Positions 1-7,579 of a stretch of 13,178 bases of DNA are shown piece after piece. Source of the stretch: Sphingosinicella sp041621755 (GTDB lineage: Bacteria; Pseudomonadota; Alphaproteobacteria; Sphingomonadales; Sphingomonadaceae). Position 1 is the first letter of the stretch. The number at the start of each line of letters is the position of its first letter. The notes beneath the pieces were generated by a model. The model saw only the letters and a program-made list of their open reading frames with translations. It was not told where the DNA came from and searched no databases. A program made the position numbers and the translations under genes. The stretch lies in NCBI GenBank assembly GCA_041621755.1, contig JBFKAE010000088.1, positions 1 through 13,178 of the forward strand, written 5' to 3'.

Positions 1-742
1 CGCGCTGGAAGCCTTCGGGCAATTTTTCGCGAATCGTGTTTTCGATCACCCGCTGCCCGGCAAAACCGATCAGTGCACCGGGTTCGGCAATCTGCACATC
101 GCCCAGCATGGCATAGGACGCCGTAACGCCGCCCGTCGTCGGGTCCGTAAGAACGACGACATAGGGAATGCCCGCTTCCTTCAGCATCGACGTCATCACC
201 GTCGCGCGCGGCATCTGCATCAGGCTCAATAGCCCTTCCTGCATGCGCGCACCGCCCGCCGCGGTAAAGACAATATAAGGCACCTTCGCCTTCAAAGCGG
301 CCTCGGCTCCGGCGATAAACGCCTCGCCCACGCCCATGCCCATCGAGCCACCCATATAGGCAAAATTCTGTACGCCAATGACTGCGGCGACACCCGCGAT
401 CTTGCCCTGCGCGATGATGAAGGCTTCCTCGTCGCCCGTCGCAGCGCGGGCAGCTTTGATCCGGTCGGTGTAGCGTTTCTGGTCACGGAATTTCAGCGGG
501 TCATCGGTAACAGACGGCGATGGCAGACGTTTCCAGTTTCCTTCGTCAAAGACCTGCGTAAAGCGTGCATTTGGTCCGATACGTTCGTGAAATTCACAGC
601 GCGGGCAGACCTGCATGTTTTCCACCAGCTCGCGATGGAAATTCATCTGGCCACAGCCCTTGCACTTCGTCCACAGATTGTCGGGCGTGTCTTTTTTCGC
701 CAGAAATTTGAGACGCGGACGAATCCGTTCAAGCCAGCTCAT
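1..742 (-). CDS. accD: Acetyl-CoA carboxylase carboxyltransferase subunit beta, 3' end cut by window edge
   Basis: Beta subunit of the carboxyltransferase half of acetyl-CoA carboxylase. Together with AccA it moves the carboxyl group from biotin-BCCP to acetyl-CoA, giving malonyl-CoA for fatty-acid synthesis in the cytoplasm. The 247 visible residues start with MSWLERIRPR. They carry the N-terminal four-cysteine zinc ribbon (C27, C30, C46, C49, the usual CxxC-15-CxxC spacing), followed by the crotonase-like fold with GGARMQEG (163-170) and TTGGVTASYAMLGDV (202-216). Family members are usually about 280-305 residues, so some 35-60 C-terminal residues lie beyond position 1. The ATG at 742 is preceded by AGAGGG at a good ribosome-binding distance, 15 bases after the trpA stop. 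accD is therefore the distal gene of the trp cluster, an arrangement common in alphaproteobacteria. No frameshift is seen. Confidence 0.97.
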   Translation of the reverse strand, partial: MSWLERIRPRLKFLAKKDTPDNLWTKCKGCGQMNFHRELVENMQVCPRCEFHERIGPNARFTQVFDEGNWKRLPSPSVTDDPLKFRDQKRYTDRIKAARAATGDEEAFIIAQGKIAGVAAVIGVQNFAYMGGSMGMGVGEAFIAGAEAALKAKVPYIVFTAAGGARMQEGLLSLMQMPRATVMTSMLKEAGIPYVVVLTDPTTGGVTASYAMLGDVQIAEPGALIGFAGQRVIENTIREKLPEGFQR

Positions 743-757
743 GCGATCAATCCCTCT

Positions 758-1549
758 TTATGTTCGCGCGTCTCTTACAGCATCGGCAAGACCGCGCACA
801 TAGTCATGAACGGCAGGCGCGGGATTTTCCGGATTTGCGCCAATAATGTCAACGATCGCGGAGCCGACGACGACGCCGTCCGCGTGCCGCGCAACTTCGG
901 CGGCTTGCGCGGGCGTCTTGATGCCAAAACCGACCGCGACCGGAAGATCGGTATGCGCCTTGATCCGCGCGACCGCCTCGCCAACGACCCTGTTGTCAGC
1001 AGACCGGGTGCCGGTAACACCGGCCACCGAAACATAATATAAAAACCCCGACGCGCCGTCGAGGACGGCAGGCAGGCGTTTGTCATCGGTCGTTGGCGTC
1101 GCAAGGCGGATGAAATGCAGCCCCGCACGCCGAAAGGATGGGCCAAGCTCGTCATCTTCTTCGGGCGGCAGGTCAACGATGATGCAGCCATCGACGCCCA
1201 CGGCCATAGCATCCTTCGCAAAGTCCGCACCGTAGGACAGGACAGGATTCAAGTATCCCATCAGGATGATTGGCGTATCGGCATGGCGCTTGCGGAAATC
1301 GCGCACCAGGTCGAGCGTCTTTTTGAGATTCGTCCCGGCCTTCAGTGCACGCAGAGATGCGGCCTGAATCGCCGGACCATCGGCCATCGGATCGGTGAAC
1401 GGCATGCCCAGTTCGATAACGTCAGCGCCTGCCGCAACGAGCGCGTCGAGAATGTCGCCAGTGCGTTCAAGCGCGGGGTCGCCTGCGGTAACAAAAGTGA
1501 CAAGCGCGGCGCGACCCTTGCCAAAGGCGGCGTCAAGACGCGCGCTCAC
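758..1549 (-). CDS. trpA: Tryptophan synthase alpha chain
   Basis: Alpha subunit of tryptophan synthase (alpha2-beta2, cytoplasmic). It cleaves indole-3-glycerol phosphate to glyceraldehyde-3-phosphate and passes indole through a tunnel to TrpB. The protein is a 263-residue TIM barrel, the normal length for the family. The catalytic acids sit in VIELGMPFTDP (E46) and DPMADGP (D57). The mobile loop AGVTGTRS and the phosphate-binding GFGI and GSAIV segments are present. I choose the GTG at 1549 because it overlaps the trpB stop (GTGA) and places the family N-terminus (SARLDAAFGKGRAALVTFVT) at residue 2; the longer open frame up to 1606 would add 19 residues read from within trpB. The gene is the fourth member of the coupled pyrF-trpF-trpB-trpA series. 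Confidence 0.97.
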   Translation of the reverse strand: MSARLDAAFGKGRAALVTFVTAGDPALERTGDILDALVAAGADVIELGMPFTDPMADGPAIQAASLRALKAGTNLKKTLDLVRDFRKRHADTPIILMGYLNPVLSYGADFAKDAMAVGVDGCIIVDLPPEEDDELGPSFRRAGLHFIRLATPTTDDKRLPAVLDGASGFLYYVSVAGVTGTRSADNRVVGEAVARIKAHTDLPVAVGFGIKTPAQAAEVARHADGVVVGSAIVDIIGANPENPAPAVHDYVRGLADAVRDART

Positions 1550-2757
1550 AGTTCCACCCCGAGCGCTTTTGCGACAGTAAAAATATCCTTGTCGCCGCGA
1601 CCGCACAGATTGGCGATGATGATCCGGTCCTTGTCGAGTGTCGGAGCGAGCTTGCGCACATAGGCCAGTGCATGGCTGGGTTCGAGCGCCGGAATAATGC
1701 CTTCGGTCTGGCAGAGGAACTTGAACGCGTCGAGTGCCTCGACATCGGTCGCGCTTTCATACTGCACACGGCCAATACTGTGCAGCCAGCTATGTTCAGG
1801 TCCAATGCCCGGATAGTCGAGGCCTGCGGATATCGAGTGGCCCTCCAGTATCTGGCCATCGTCGTCCTGCAGCAGGAAGGTCTTGTTGCCGTGAAGGACG
1901 CCCGGACGGCCACCGGCAAGACTTGCCGCGTGGCCATTGTCGACGTCAAGGCCATGACCTGCGGCCTCGACACCCACCATCTTGACCTCGGCATCGTCAA
2001 GAAACGGGTGGAAAAGACCAATGGCGTTCGACCCGCCGCCAATCGCCGCGACCAGATAATCGGGTAAGCGACCTTCGCGCGCCTGCAATTGCGCCTTGGC
2101 TTCGGTGCCGATGACGCTTTGAAAATCACGGACGAGCTCGGGATAAGGATGTGGTCCTGCCGCCGTGCCGATAATGTAGAACGTGTCCTCGACATTGGCG
2201 ACCCAGTCACGGAGCGCCTCGTTCATTGCGTCTTTCAACGTCGCCGCGCCCGCCTTGACGCTGCGCACCTCTGCGCCGAGCAGCTTCATGCGAAAGACAT
2301 TGGGTGCCTGGCGCTCAATATCCTCTGCGCCCATATAGACGACGCAGGGCAGGCCAAAGCGCGCGGCAACCGTTGCGGTTGCAACACCGTGCTGGCCGGC
2401 GCCCGTCTCGGCTATGATCCGCGTCTTGCCCATGCGCATGGCGAGCAGGATTTGCCCAACGCAATTGTTGATCTTGTGCGCGCCGGTGTGGTTGAGTTCG
2501 TCACGTTTGAAATAGACCTTCGCGCCGCCGCAAGCTTCGGTAAAACGCTCGGCAAAATAAAGCGGGCTTGGGCGACCGACATAATGTTCAAGCAAGTCGT
2601 CAAACTGCGCCTTGAACGCCGGGTCGATTTTCGCGGCTTCATATTCGCGTTCGAGATCGAGCACGAGCGGCATCAGCGTTTCAGCGACATAGCGCCCGCC
2701 AAATTCACCGAAATGCCCGCGCTCATCAGGCCCTTGCCGTAAACTGTTCACTGTCAT
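1546..2757 (-). CDS. trpB: Tryptophan synthase beta chain
   Basis: PLP-dependent beta subunit of tryptophan synthase, which condenses indole with L-serine to make L-tryptophan. It has 403 residues, a normal length. The PLP-binding lysine is K95 in HTGAHKINN, the catalytic glutamate is E117 in ETGAGQHG, and the phosphate-binding loop is AAIGGGSNAIG. The C-terminal GRGDKD segment is intact. The start is the ATG at 2757, whose last bases form the trpF stop (ATGA overlap); an open frame reaching 2778 exists but would add non-conserved residues. The 3' end overlaps trpA in the same way (GTGA), which fits the near equimolar synthesis needed for the alpha-beta complex. This is the classical TrpB1 type that partners TrpA. 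Confidence 0.98.
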   Translation of the reverse strand: MTVNSLRQGPDERGHFGEFGGRYVAETLMPLVLDLEREYEAAKIDPAFKAQFDDLLEHYVGRPSPLYFAERFTEACGGAKVYFKRDELNHTGAHKINNCVGQILLAMRMGKTRIIAETGAGQHGVATATVAARFGLPCVVYMGAEDIERQAPNVFRMKLLGAEVRSVKAGAATLKDAMNEALRDWVANVEDTFYIIGTAAGPHPYPELVRDFQSVIGTEAKAQLQAREGRLPDYLVAAIGGGSNAIGLFHPFLDDAEVKMVGVEAAGHGLDVDNGHAASLAGGRPGVLHGNKTFLLQDDDGQILEGHSISAGLDYPGIGPEHSWLHSIGRVQYESATDVEALDAFKFLCQTEGIIPALEPSHALAYVRKLAPTLDKDRIIIANLCGRGDKDIFTVAKALGVEL

Positions 2758-3392
2758 ACCGCGCGTACCGCCTCGCAAAATTCACGTATCATCGCCGGTG
2801 ATTTGACGCCGGGACGTTCTTCGACGCCCGACGAGACATCGACGAGCGGCGCGCCGGTTTTGACGATCGCATCGCCGACTGTCGATGCGTCAAGTCCGCC
2901 AGCAAGCCCCCATGCCATATCGGGCGCGGCGCCTTCAAGCAATCGCCAGTCGAAACGCACGCCCATACCGCCGGGAAGCATTGCCGACTTTGGCAACTTT
3001 GCATCGAATAACAGCCGGTCGGCCGCACCTTTATAAACGCTTGCCGCACGGATATCATCGCGGGTGGCAACGGGTATCGCCTTCCAGACTTCCACCCCGA
3101 ACAACGCCTTGACCATAGCAACGCGTGAAGGCGTTTCGTTGCCGTGTAGTTGAATCCCGTTCAGGCGCCCGACGCGGACCGCGCGCGCGAGAAATTCATC
3201 GTCAGGATCAACAAACAACCCAATGCGGCGCAAGCGTTCCGGGCAGACCAGCGCCAGTGCTTCGGCAGCGCCGAGGTCGAGATTGCGCGGACTTTTTTCA
3301 AAAAACACGAACCCGATATAGTTCGCGTCGGAAGCGTCGGCCGCCTGCATCGCCGACACATCGCTGATGCCGCAGATCTTGATGAGCGTCAT
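2754..3392 (-). CDS. trpF: Phosphoribosylanthranilate isomerase
   Basis: Catalyses the Amadori rearrangement of N-(5'-phosphoribosyl)anthranilate to CdRP, the third step of the tryptophan branch. It is a 212-residue TIM barrel of the usual length for a stand-alone enzyme, so it is not fused to TrpC. The general base is C7 in KICGISD, the general acid is D130 in LLFDAK, and the phosphate-binding end of the barrel is GGLDASTV and VDVSSGVE. The ATG at 3392 overlaps the pyrF stop by 4 bases (ATGA) and its own stop overlaps the trpB start. trpC, trpD and trpE are not in the window, so the pathway is split over at least two loci, as is usual in alphaproteobacteria. Confidence 0.97.
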   Translation of the reverse strand: MTLIKICGISDVSAMQAADASDANYIGFVFFEKSPRNLDLGAAEALALVCPERLRRIGLFVDPDDEFLARAVRVGRLNGIQLHGNETPSRVAMVKALFGVEVWKAIPVATRDDIRAASVYKGAADRLLFDAKLPKSAMLPGGMGVRFDWRLLEGAAPDMAWGLAGGLDASTVGDAIVKTGAPLVDVSSGVEERPGVKSPAMIREFCEAVRAV

Positions 3393-4063
3393 GACAGGCT
3401 TTCCACAATCGCCGCCGCCGCCGCCGCAGGGTCCGCAGCAGCGGTGATCGGCCTGCCAATGACGAGCATGTTCGATCCAGCCGTCACCGCATCCTTTGGA
3501 CTCATAATACGTTTCTGATCACCGGACGCACTGCCCGCCGGACGAATGCCGGGCGTGACAAAATAACCCTCGGGCCAGGCCGCGCGCATCGCTGCGACCT
3601 CCTGCGCTGAACAGACGATACCATCAAGGCCCGCGCTGCGACTGAGCGCGGCAAGCCGTGCGACCTGATCGGCGGGCGCGGCGTCGACGCCCATTTGCGC
3701 AAGATCGGTCGCATCAAGGCTGGTGAGAACCGTCACGGCGACAACTTTCGTTTCTGCCGGCATGGCATCACGCGCCGCCGCCATCATCGCGTAGCCGCCC
3801 GCAGCATGGACATTGACGACAGCAAGGTCGAGCGTGCTCAATGCACGCATGGCGCCTGCCACCGTATTTGGAATATCGTGCAGCTTTACATCGAGGAAAA
3901 TCGGTGCACCGCACGCAGCAACGCGGCGCACGCCTTCGGGTCCCTCGGCCATGAAAAACTCAAGTCCGAGCTTGATCCCGCCGACATGTGGCGCAATCAT
4001 CTTCACAAGATCGAGCGCCCGGCCGAGATCTGCTGTATCGACCGCACAAAAAACAGGGTTCAT
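3389..4063 (-). CDS. pyrF: Orotidine 5'-phosphate decarboxylase
   Basis: Decarboxylates OMP to UMP, the last step of de novo pyrimidine synthesis. The protein is a 224-residue TIM barrel that works as a dimer. The signature FLDVKLHDIPNT carries the catalytic D58-K60-D63 set; the N-terminal AVDTAD (D9) and IKLG (K31) and the phosphate loop PGIRPAGSASGDQKR are all present. Two starts are possible: the ATG at 4063 (giving MNPVFCAVDT) and a GTG one codon upstream at 4066. The ATG gives the expected N-terminus and sits in a TGATG junction with the lapA stop. Its position between lapA and trpF places a pyrimidine enzyme in a coupled unit with tryptophan enzymes; both pathways draw on PRPP, but shared control is only an inference. 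Confidence 0.97.
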   Translation of the reverse strand: MNPVFCAVDTADLGRALDLVKMIAPHVGGIKLGLEFFMAEGPEGVRRVAACGAPIFLDVKLHDIPNTVAGAMRALSTLDLAVVNVHAAGGYAMMAAARDAMPAETKVVAVTVLTSLDATDLAQMGVDAAPADQVARLAALSRSAGLDGIVCSAQEVAAMRAAWPEGYFVTPGIRPAGSASGDQKRIMSPKDAVTAGSNMLVIGRPITAAADPAAAAAAIVESLS

Positions 4064-4356
4064 CACAAGCCGCGCGTTATGGTTTCGTCAGTCGGCCCCA
4101 AATCGGGCTGGGCCTGTTCTGCAAGCTGCTGTTCAAGCCGTGCGATACGCCGCCGCCAGCGCCATCTGCTCGCACTGTGCAATATAGCGAGCGGTAGCGC
4201 GCCGAGCAGGAACACCAGCAACAACAGCGCCGGCAAGCGAATCGAAACGTCGTACCCGCCCCACAAATGAAGTGTCACCGGCAGCCAATTGCCCACGGCA
4301 AACCACGTCAGCAGGGCGCCAACGATGAAATAAAGGACAAGAGTTATAAACCGCAT
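4063..4356 (-). CDS. lapA: LapA-like (DUF1049) inner-membrane protein
   Basis: Small 97-residue membrane protein of the LapA/YciS (DUF1049) type. Two hydrophobic segments are visible at about residues 3-21 and 40-60, joined by the family-type stretch GNWLPVTLHLWGG. A basic patch (RWRWRRRIARLE, 64-75) and a short helical cytoplasmic tail follow. In E. coli LapA works with LapB to control LpxC turnover and LPS assembly. In several gammaproteobacteria the order is ihfB-lapA-lapB-pyrF; here pyrF follows lapA directly and lapB is absent from this position. The lapA stop overlaps the pyrF start (TGATG), so lapA appears to be the first gene of the pyrF-trp unit. The family call is good; the actual role is uncertain, especially if the host lacks classical LPS. 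Confidence 0.85.
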   Translation of the reverse strand: MRFITLVLYFIVGALLTWFAVGNWLPVTLHLWGGYDVSIRLPALLLLVFLLGALPLAILHSASRWRWRRRIARLEQQLAEQAQPDLGPTDETITRGL

Positions 4357-4373
4357 GCCACCTGCTTAACGGA

Positions 4374-4411
4374 GCCTGACGCGCGGTTCCAGTGTGAAGC
4401 GCGCATCAGGC
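4374..4411 (-). other. Imperfect hairpin in the ihfB-lapA spacer
   Basis: The arms at 4374-4385 and 4400-4411 pair over 6+5 base pairs around one mismatch (4380/4405), with a 14-base loop. On the minus-strand transcript it lies between the ihfB stop and the lapA start. No T-run follows on that strand, so it does not look like a simple intrinsic terminator. It could be an mRNA-processing or stabilising hairpin that separates ihfB from the lapA-pyrF-trp message. No leader peptide with Trp codons is present in this 68-base spacer. Confidence 0.45.
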
Positions 4412-4424
4412 CCATCAAACCTGT

Positions 4425-4703
4425 TTAGCGGTTCAGGCGTTCCCGAAGGTCCTTGCCCGCCTTGAAGTATGGTACGCGCTTTGCATCGACCGCAACCTTT
4501 TCACCCGTACGGGGATTGCGTCCTACGCGCGAATCACGTTCACGCGTTGAAAAGGCTCCAAAACCACGCAATTCAACACGCCGACCTTCGGAAAGCGCAT
4601 CTGTGATCGATTCAAAGATTGTCGAAACAACGCGTTCAACGTCCTTTTGCGACAAGTGTGGGTTAAGTTCAGTGACTGCTGCTACCAGTTCAGACCGGAT
4701 CAT
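4425..4703 (-). CDS. ihfB: Integration host factor subunit beta
   Basis: Beta subunit of the IHF heterodimer, a nucleoid protein that binds specific sites in the minor groove and bends DNA sharply. The 92 residues are a typical HU/IHF-fold length. The beta-arm signature GRNPRTGEKV contains the intercalating proline (P64), and the RGFGAF turn (46-51) matches IHF-beta rather than HU. The start MIRSELVAAVTELNPHLS is canonical. The ribosome-binding site AGGA lies 6 bases before the ATG and is set between two A-tracts (minus-strand reading of 4704-4720), giving an AT-rich, unstructured initiation region. The gene follows rpsA, the widespread rpsA-ihfB order, but a strong terminator and about 200 bases separate them, so it probably has its own promoter. 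Confidence 0.96.
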   Translation of the reverse strand: MIRSELVAAVTELNPHLSQKDVERVVSTIFESITDALSEGRRVELRGFGAFSTRERDSRVGRNPRTGEKVAVDAKRVPYFKAGKDLRERLNR

Positions 4704-4898
4704 TTTTTTTCCTATTTTTTCCCCGCAACTCTGGGCGACGCTTATTGGTGCGACACGTTAATATCCCCAAAAAACCGAGACCGCAGCGATTTGCAAACGT
4801 AATTTTTATCTACATTCACATAACGCTGACCGCACATTCCCCCTCTGACGGCCCGGTATTCATACTCTATAGTCTACAACATATTGGCGAATAGTAAC
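4704..4898 (-). promoter_or_regulatory. AT-rich leader/promoter region of ihfB
   Basis: This spacer lies between the rpsA terminator and ihfB and is clearly richer in A and T than its neighbours, including T-tracts at 4704-4710, 4715-4720 and 4802-4807. No open frame of note is present. It must hold the ihfB promoter because the upstream terminator is strong, but I could not find a pair of hexamers close enough to TTGACA/TATAAT to place it with confidence. Confidence 0.4.
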
Positions 4899-4945
4899 AA
4901 AAAACAAAAGAGCCGTCAGCATAATGCTGACGGCTCGGTTTTTTT
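4899..4945 (-). terminator. Strong intrinsic terminator after rpsA (bidirectional form)
   Basis: A perfect 12-bp stem (4910-4921 paired with 4925-4936, core GAGCCGTCAGC) closes a 3-base loop. On the minus strand it is followed by TTTTGTTTTTTGTT (reading 4909 down to 4896), placing a canonical terminator about 25 bases beyond the rpsA stop. On the plus strand the same stem is followed by GGTTTTTTT (4937-4945), so it could also stop transcription arriving from the ihfB side. Confidence 0.93.
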
Positions 4946-4961
4946 GGTACTGAAATGGCAG

Positions 4962-6674
4962 TTATTTTTTATCGCCATCCTTCGCTTTGTTGAGCGCCTC
5001 GCCGAGGATATCGCCAAGGCTGGCACCTGAATCGGACGAGCCATACTGCTTGACGGCCTGCTTTTCTTCGGAAATTTGCAACGCCTTGATCGAAAGATTC
5101 GGTTTCTTCGAGCGGTCAAAACCGATCACCAATGCATCCACTTTCTGGCCAACCTGGTAGCGTTCTGGACGTTGTTCATCCCGATCGCGGCTGAGATCGC
5201 CACGGCGGATAAAGCCACTGCCACCATCTTCGCCAAGCGTGACCTCGACACCGCCATCGGTGATGGCCGCAACCGTGCAGGTCACTGTATCACCCTTCGA
5301 CACACTGCCGACAGTCATCTTGCCGCCGCCCTTTTCAGCCTGATCAAGCTGCTTGATGCCGAGCGAAATGCGTTCTTTTTCAACATCGACATCGAGCACG
5401 ACGGCTTTCACCATTTCGCCCTTGTGATGCAATTCAAGCGCTTCTTCGCCGCTGACGCTCCACGAAATGTCCGACATGTGAACCATGCCGTCGACTTCGC
5501 CTTCGAGACCGACGAACAGACCAAATTCGGTCGTGTTCTTGACTTCGCCTTCGACGACCGTGCCCACAGGGTGCGAGCTTGCGAAAGCATCCCACGGGTT
5601 CTGCTGAGCCTGCTTGAGACCAAGCGAGATGCGGCGCTTTTCCTCGTCAACTTCCAGGACGATGACTTCGACTTCCTGGCTGGTCGATACGATCTTGCCC
5701 GGGTGGACGTTCTTTTTCACCCACGACATTTCCGACACGTGGACAAGGCCTTCGACACCGGCTTCGAGTTCGACAAATGCGCCATAGTCGGTGATGTTGG
5801 TGACGCGGCCCGTCGCCTTCTGCCCGACCGTGTATTTGGCGGCGGCGCCATCCCACGGATCCGATTCGAGCTGCTTCATACCAAGCGAAATGCGCTGCGT
5901 TTCGCGGTTGATGCGCACGATCTGCACCTTCACCGTGTCGCCAATGTTCAGCACTTCGGATGGATGACCAACGCGCTTGTAGCTCATGTCGGTGACATGC
6001 AGCAGGCCATCAATGCCGCCAAGGTCAACGAACGCACCATAATCGGTGATGTTCTTGACGACGCCATCGACGCTCTGCCCTTCGGTCAGCGTCAGAATGA
6101 GGCCACTGCGCTGTTCAGCGCGGGTCTCTTCGAGGATAGCGCGGCGCGATACAACGATATTGCCGCGTTTGCGATCCATCTTGAGAACCTGAAACGGCTG
6201 CGGGATGCCCATTAGCGGCGTGACATCGCGAACCGGGCGAATGTCGACCTGGCTGCCGGGAAGAAACGCCACGGCACCATTGAGATCGACGGTGAAACCG
6301 CCCTTGACGCGACCAAAGATAATGCCTTCGACGCGTGCACTTTCATTGAATTCGGCTTCGAGCGTATCCCAAGCGGCTTCGCGGCGTGCGCGGTCGCGCG
6401 ACAGCATCGCTTCGCCATGAGCATTCTCGACGCGGTCGACATAGACTTCGACAGTGTCGCCAATGCCGATTTCGGCTTTTTCGCCCGATTGAGCAAATTC
6501 GCGCAAAGCCACCCGGCCTTCGGATTTGAGGCCGACGTCGATGACAGCCATATCGTTTTCGATTGCGGTGACAGTGCCCTTGACGACACGGCCTTCAAAT
6601 GATTCGCTTCCGCCGAGGCTCTCTTCGAGCATGGCCGCGAAATCGTCGCGGGTCGGCTGTGCTGCAGTTGCCAT
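4962..6674 (-). CDS. rpsA: 30S ribosomal protein S1
   Basis: Ribosomal protein S1 helps the 30S subunit capture and unfold mRNA at weak or structured initiation sites. The 570 residues contain six OB-fold S1 repeats at about 29-95, 114-178, 199-267, 284-355, 370-442 and 460-532. Repeats 3-5 show the typical RNA-binding pattern (for example NITDYGAFVDLGGIDGLLHVTDMSY and the closing RISLGxKQ). Repeats 1 and 2 are the divergent, ribosome-anchoring pair. A low-complexity tail ends in KAKDGDKK. The start is the ATG at 6674 (MATAAQPTRD), with GAAGGAC about 11 bases upstream. The gene lies downstream of cmk and upstream of ihfB, the conserved cmk-rpsA-ihfB order, but with a 284-base spacer to cmk and its own terminator. 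The large open frame on the opposite strand (5076-6215) is a shadow. Confidence 0.98.
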   Translation of the reverse strand: MATAAQPTRDDFAAMLEESLGGSESFEGRVVKGTVTAIENDMAVIDVGLKSEGRVALREFAQSGEKAEIGIGDTVEVYVDRVENAHGEAMLSRDRARREAAWDTLEAEFNESARVEGIIFGRVKGGFTVDLNGAVAFLPGSQVDIRPVRDVTPLMGIPQPFQVLKMDRKRGNIVVSRRAILEETRAEQRSGLILTLTEGQSVDGVVKNITDYGAFVDLGGIDGLLHVTDMSYKRVGHPSEVLNIGDTVKVQIVRINRETQRISLGMKQLESDPWDGAAAKYTVGQKATGRVTNITDYGAFVELEAGVEGLVHVSEMSWVKKNVHPGKIVSTSQEVEVIVLEVDEEKRRISLGLKQAQQNPWDAFASSHPVGTVVEGEVKNTTEFGLFVGLEGEVDGMVHMSDISWSVSGEEALELHHKGEMVKAVVLDVDVEKERISLGIKQLDQAEKGGGKMTVGSVSKGDTVTCTVAAITDGGVEVTLGEDGGSGFIRRGDLSRDRDEQRPERYQVGQKVDALVIGFDRSKKPNLSIKALQISEEKQAVKQYGSSDSGASLGDILGEALNKAKDGDKK

Positions 6675-6958
6675 ATGTATATTATGTCCTTCAAAATTGA
6701 TGACTGGCCAGCCGGTTGTATCCGGCGGTCTTGTAGCGCAAACGGCACCATGCCGCCTTTGCCTTGATTGTACCTTTCCCTTGCAAAAGACGAACGCGCC
6801 TTACCTACACCAAACGGCGCGGTGCCGGAGATTCTCCGCCGCGCAGCCAAAATGCGGTAACGCCCAATCCCGTCGACAGACATAAATCCGTCGCGAAAGG
6901 CTCTGCGCGCATATAGCAAAGCGCGCAGATCTGCAAGACTTGCCAGTAACCGGGTGGT
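6675..6958 (-). promoter_or_regulatory. cmk-rpsA intergenic region, presumed rpsA promoter and 5' leader
   Basis: This 284-base spacer contains no convincing gene. It should hold the rpsA promoter and leader. The sequence TACAAT (minus-strand reading near 6765-6770) could serve as a -10 element, but I see no good -35 at 16-18 bases, so the promoter is not placed. A small GGCATGGTGCC hairpin lies in the leader portion. A GC-rich hairpin near the cmk end is listed separately. Open frames crossing this spacer into rpsA in another phase (6212-6919) do not resemble a protein family. Confidence 0.4.
6902..6929 (-). terminator. GC-rich hairpin downstream of cmk, possible weak terminator
   Basis: The arms TCTGCGCGC (6902-6910) and GCGCGCAGA (6921-6929) form a perfect 9-bp stem with a 10-base loop, about 30 bases past the cmk stop. 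On the minus strand the following bases include only CCTTTC, so the U-tract is poor. It may be a weak or Rho-assisted terminator or an mRNA end-protecting hairpin. Confidence 0.45.
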
Positions 6959-7579
6959 TCAGGACGATTTTTCCTTCGCGCGCGCAACGATTCCAATCGC
7001 CGCCGTGATCGCAGCCTCGCGGTCGAGGCTTGAAGTGTCGAGCATGACAGCATCCTCGGCCGGCTTCATGGGCGCAATGGCGCGCTCGCTATCGCGCGCG
7101 TCACGCTCTTTCAGATTGGCAAGAACATCCGCAAACGCGCTGCCGGGCGTTTCTGCCTGTCGCCGGCGGGCTCGCTCCTCGACATTGGCGGTCACATAAA
7201 GTTTGACGTCAGCATCAGGCACGATCACCGTACCGATATCCCGCCCGTCAAGCACCGCGCCGCCTGGCTGACGCGCAAAATCGCGTTGTCGTTTGACAAG
7301 GGCATCACGAACCGCCCGATGGGCCGAGACAATAGACGCCGCCCGCGCGGTTTGCGCGGAGCGCAAGGCCGGATCGTCCAGCAAAGCAACATCGAATGCG
7401 CCCGCATGGTGCGCCGCCTCGTCTGCGTTTTCGACATCGCCGCCTGCCTGCAGCACTGCAAGACCGACCGCCCGATAAAGCGCGCCCGTGTCGAGATGCG
7501 GCAAGCCGAAATGCGTCGCGATCGCCCGCGCAATCGTGCCTTTCCCCGATGCCGCAGGTCCGTCAACGGCGATGATCAC
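6959..7579 (-). CDS. cmk: Cytidylate kinase
   Basis: Phosphorylates CMP and dCMP with ATP to the diphosphates, recycling nucleotides from RNA turnover and lipid synthesis. The protein has 206 residues, slightly shorter than the E. coli enzyme. The P-loop GPAASGKGT spans residues 7-15, the CMP-binding/lid segment DGRDIGTVIVPDA is present, and ERARRR forms the lid arginine cluster. The start must be the GTG at 7579: an in-frame TAA lies only 9 bases upstream and the P-loop needs the IIAVD strand that directly follows. No strong ribosome-binding site is visible before the GTG. In many proteobacteria cmk directly follows aroA; here the divergent wecB block separates them, so cmk must have its own promoter in the 103-base gap to wecB. 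Confidence 0.96.
   Translation of the reverse strand: MIIAVDGPAASGKGTIARAIATHFGLPHLDTGALYRAVGLAVLQAGGDVENADEAAHHAGAFDVALLDDPALRSAQTARAASIVSAHRAVRDALVKRQRDFARQPGGAVLDGRDIGTVIVPDADVKLYVTANVEERARRRQAETPGSAFADVLANLKERDARDSERAIAPMKPAEDAVMLDTSSLDREAAITAAIGIVARAKEKSS

Noticed and set aside
1115..2742. Plus-strand open frames opposite trpA and trpB
   Set aside because: They are shadows of well-conserved genes in a high-GC sequence; none shows protein-family motifs.
4357..4424. Tryptophan attenuator ahead of the lapA-pyrF-trp unit
   Set aside because: There is a hairpin but no leader peptide with Trp codons, no alternative stem and no U-run.
5076..6215. Long plus-strand open frame opposite rpsA
   Set aside because: It mirrors the codon pattern of a clear six-domain S1 gene, has no family-like motifs and no ribosome-binding site.
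6212..6919. Minus-strand open frame spanning the rpsA start and spacer in another phase
   Set aside because: The upstream part is Arg-rich and non-conserved and the downstream part is out of phase with real S1 domains.
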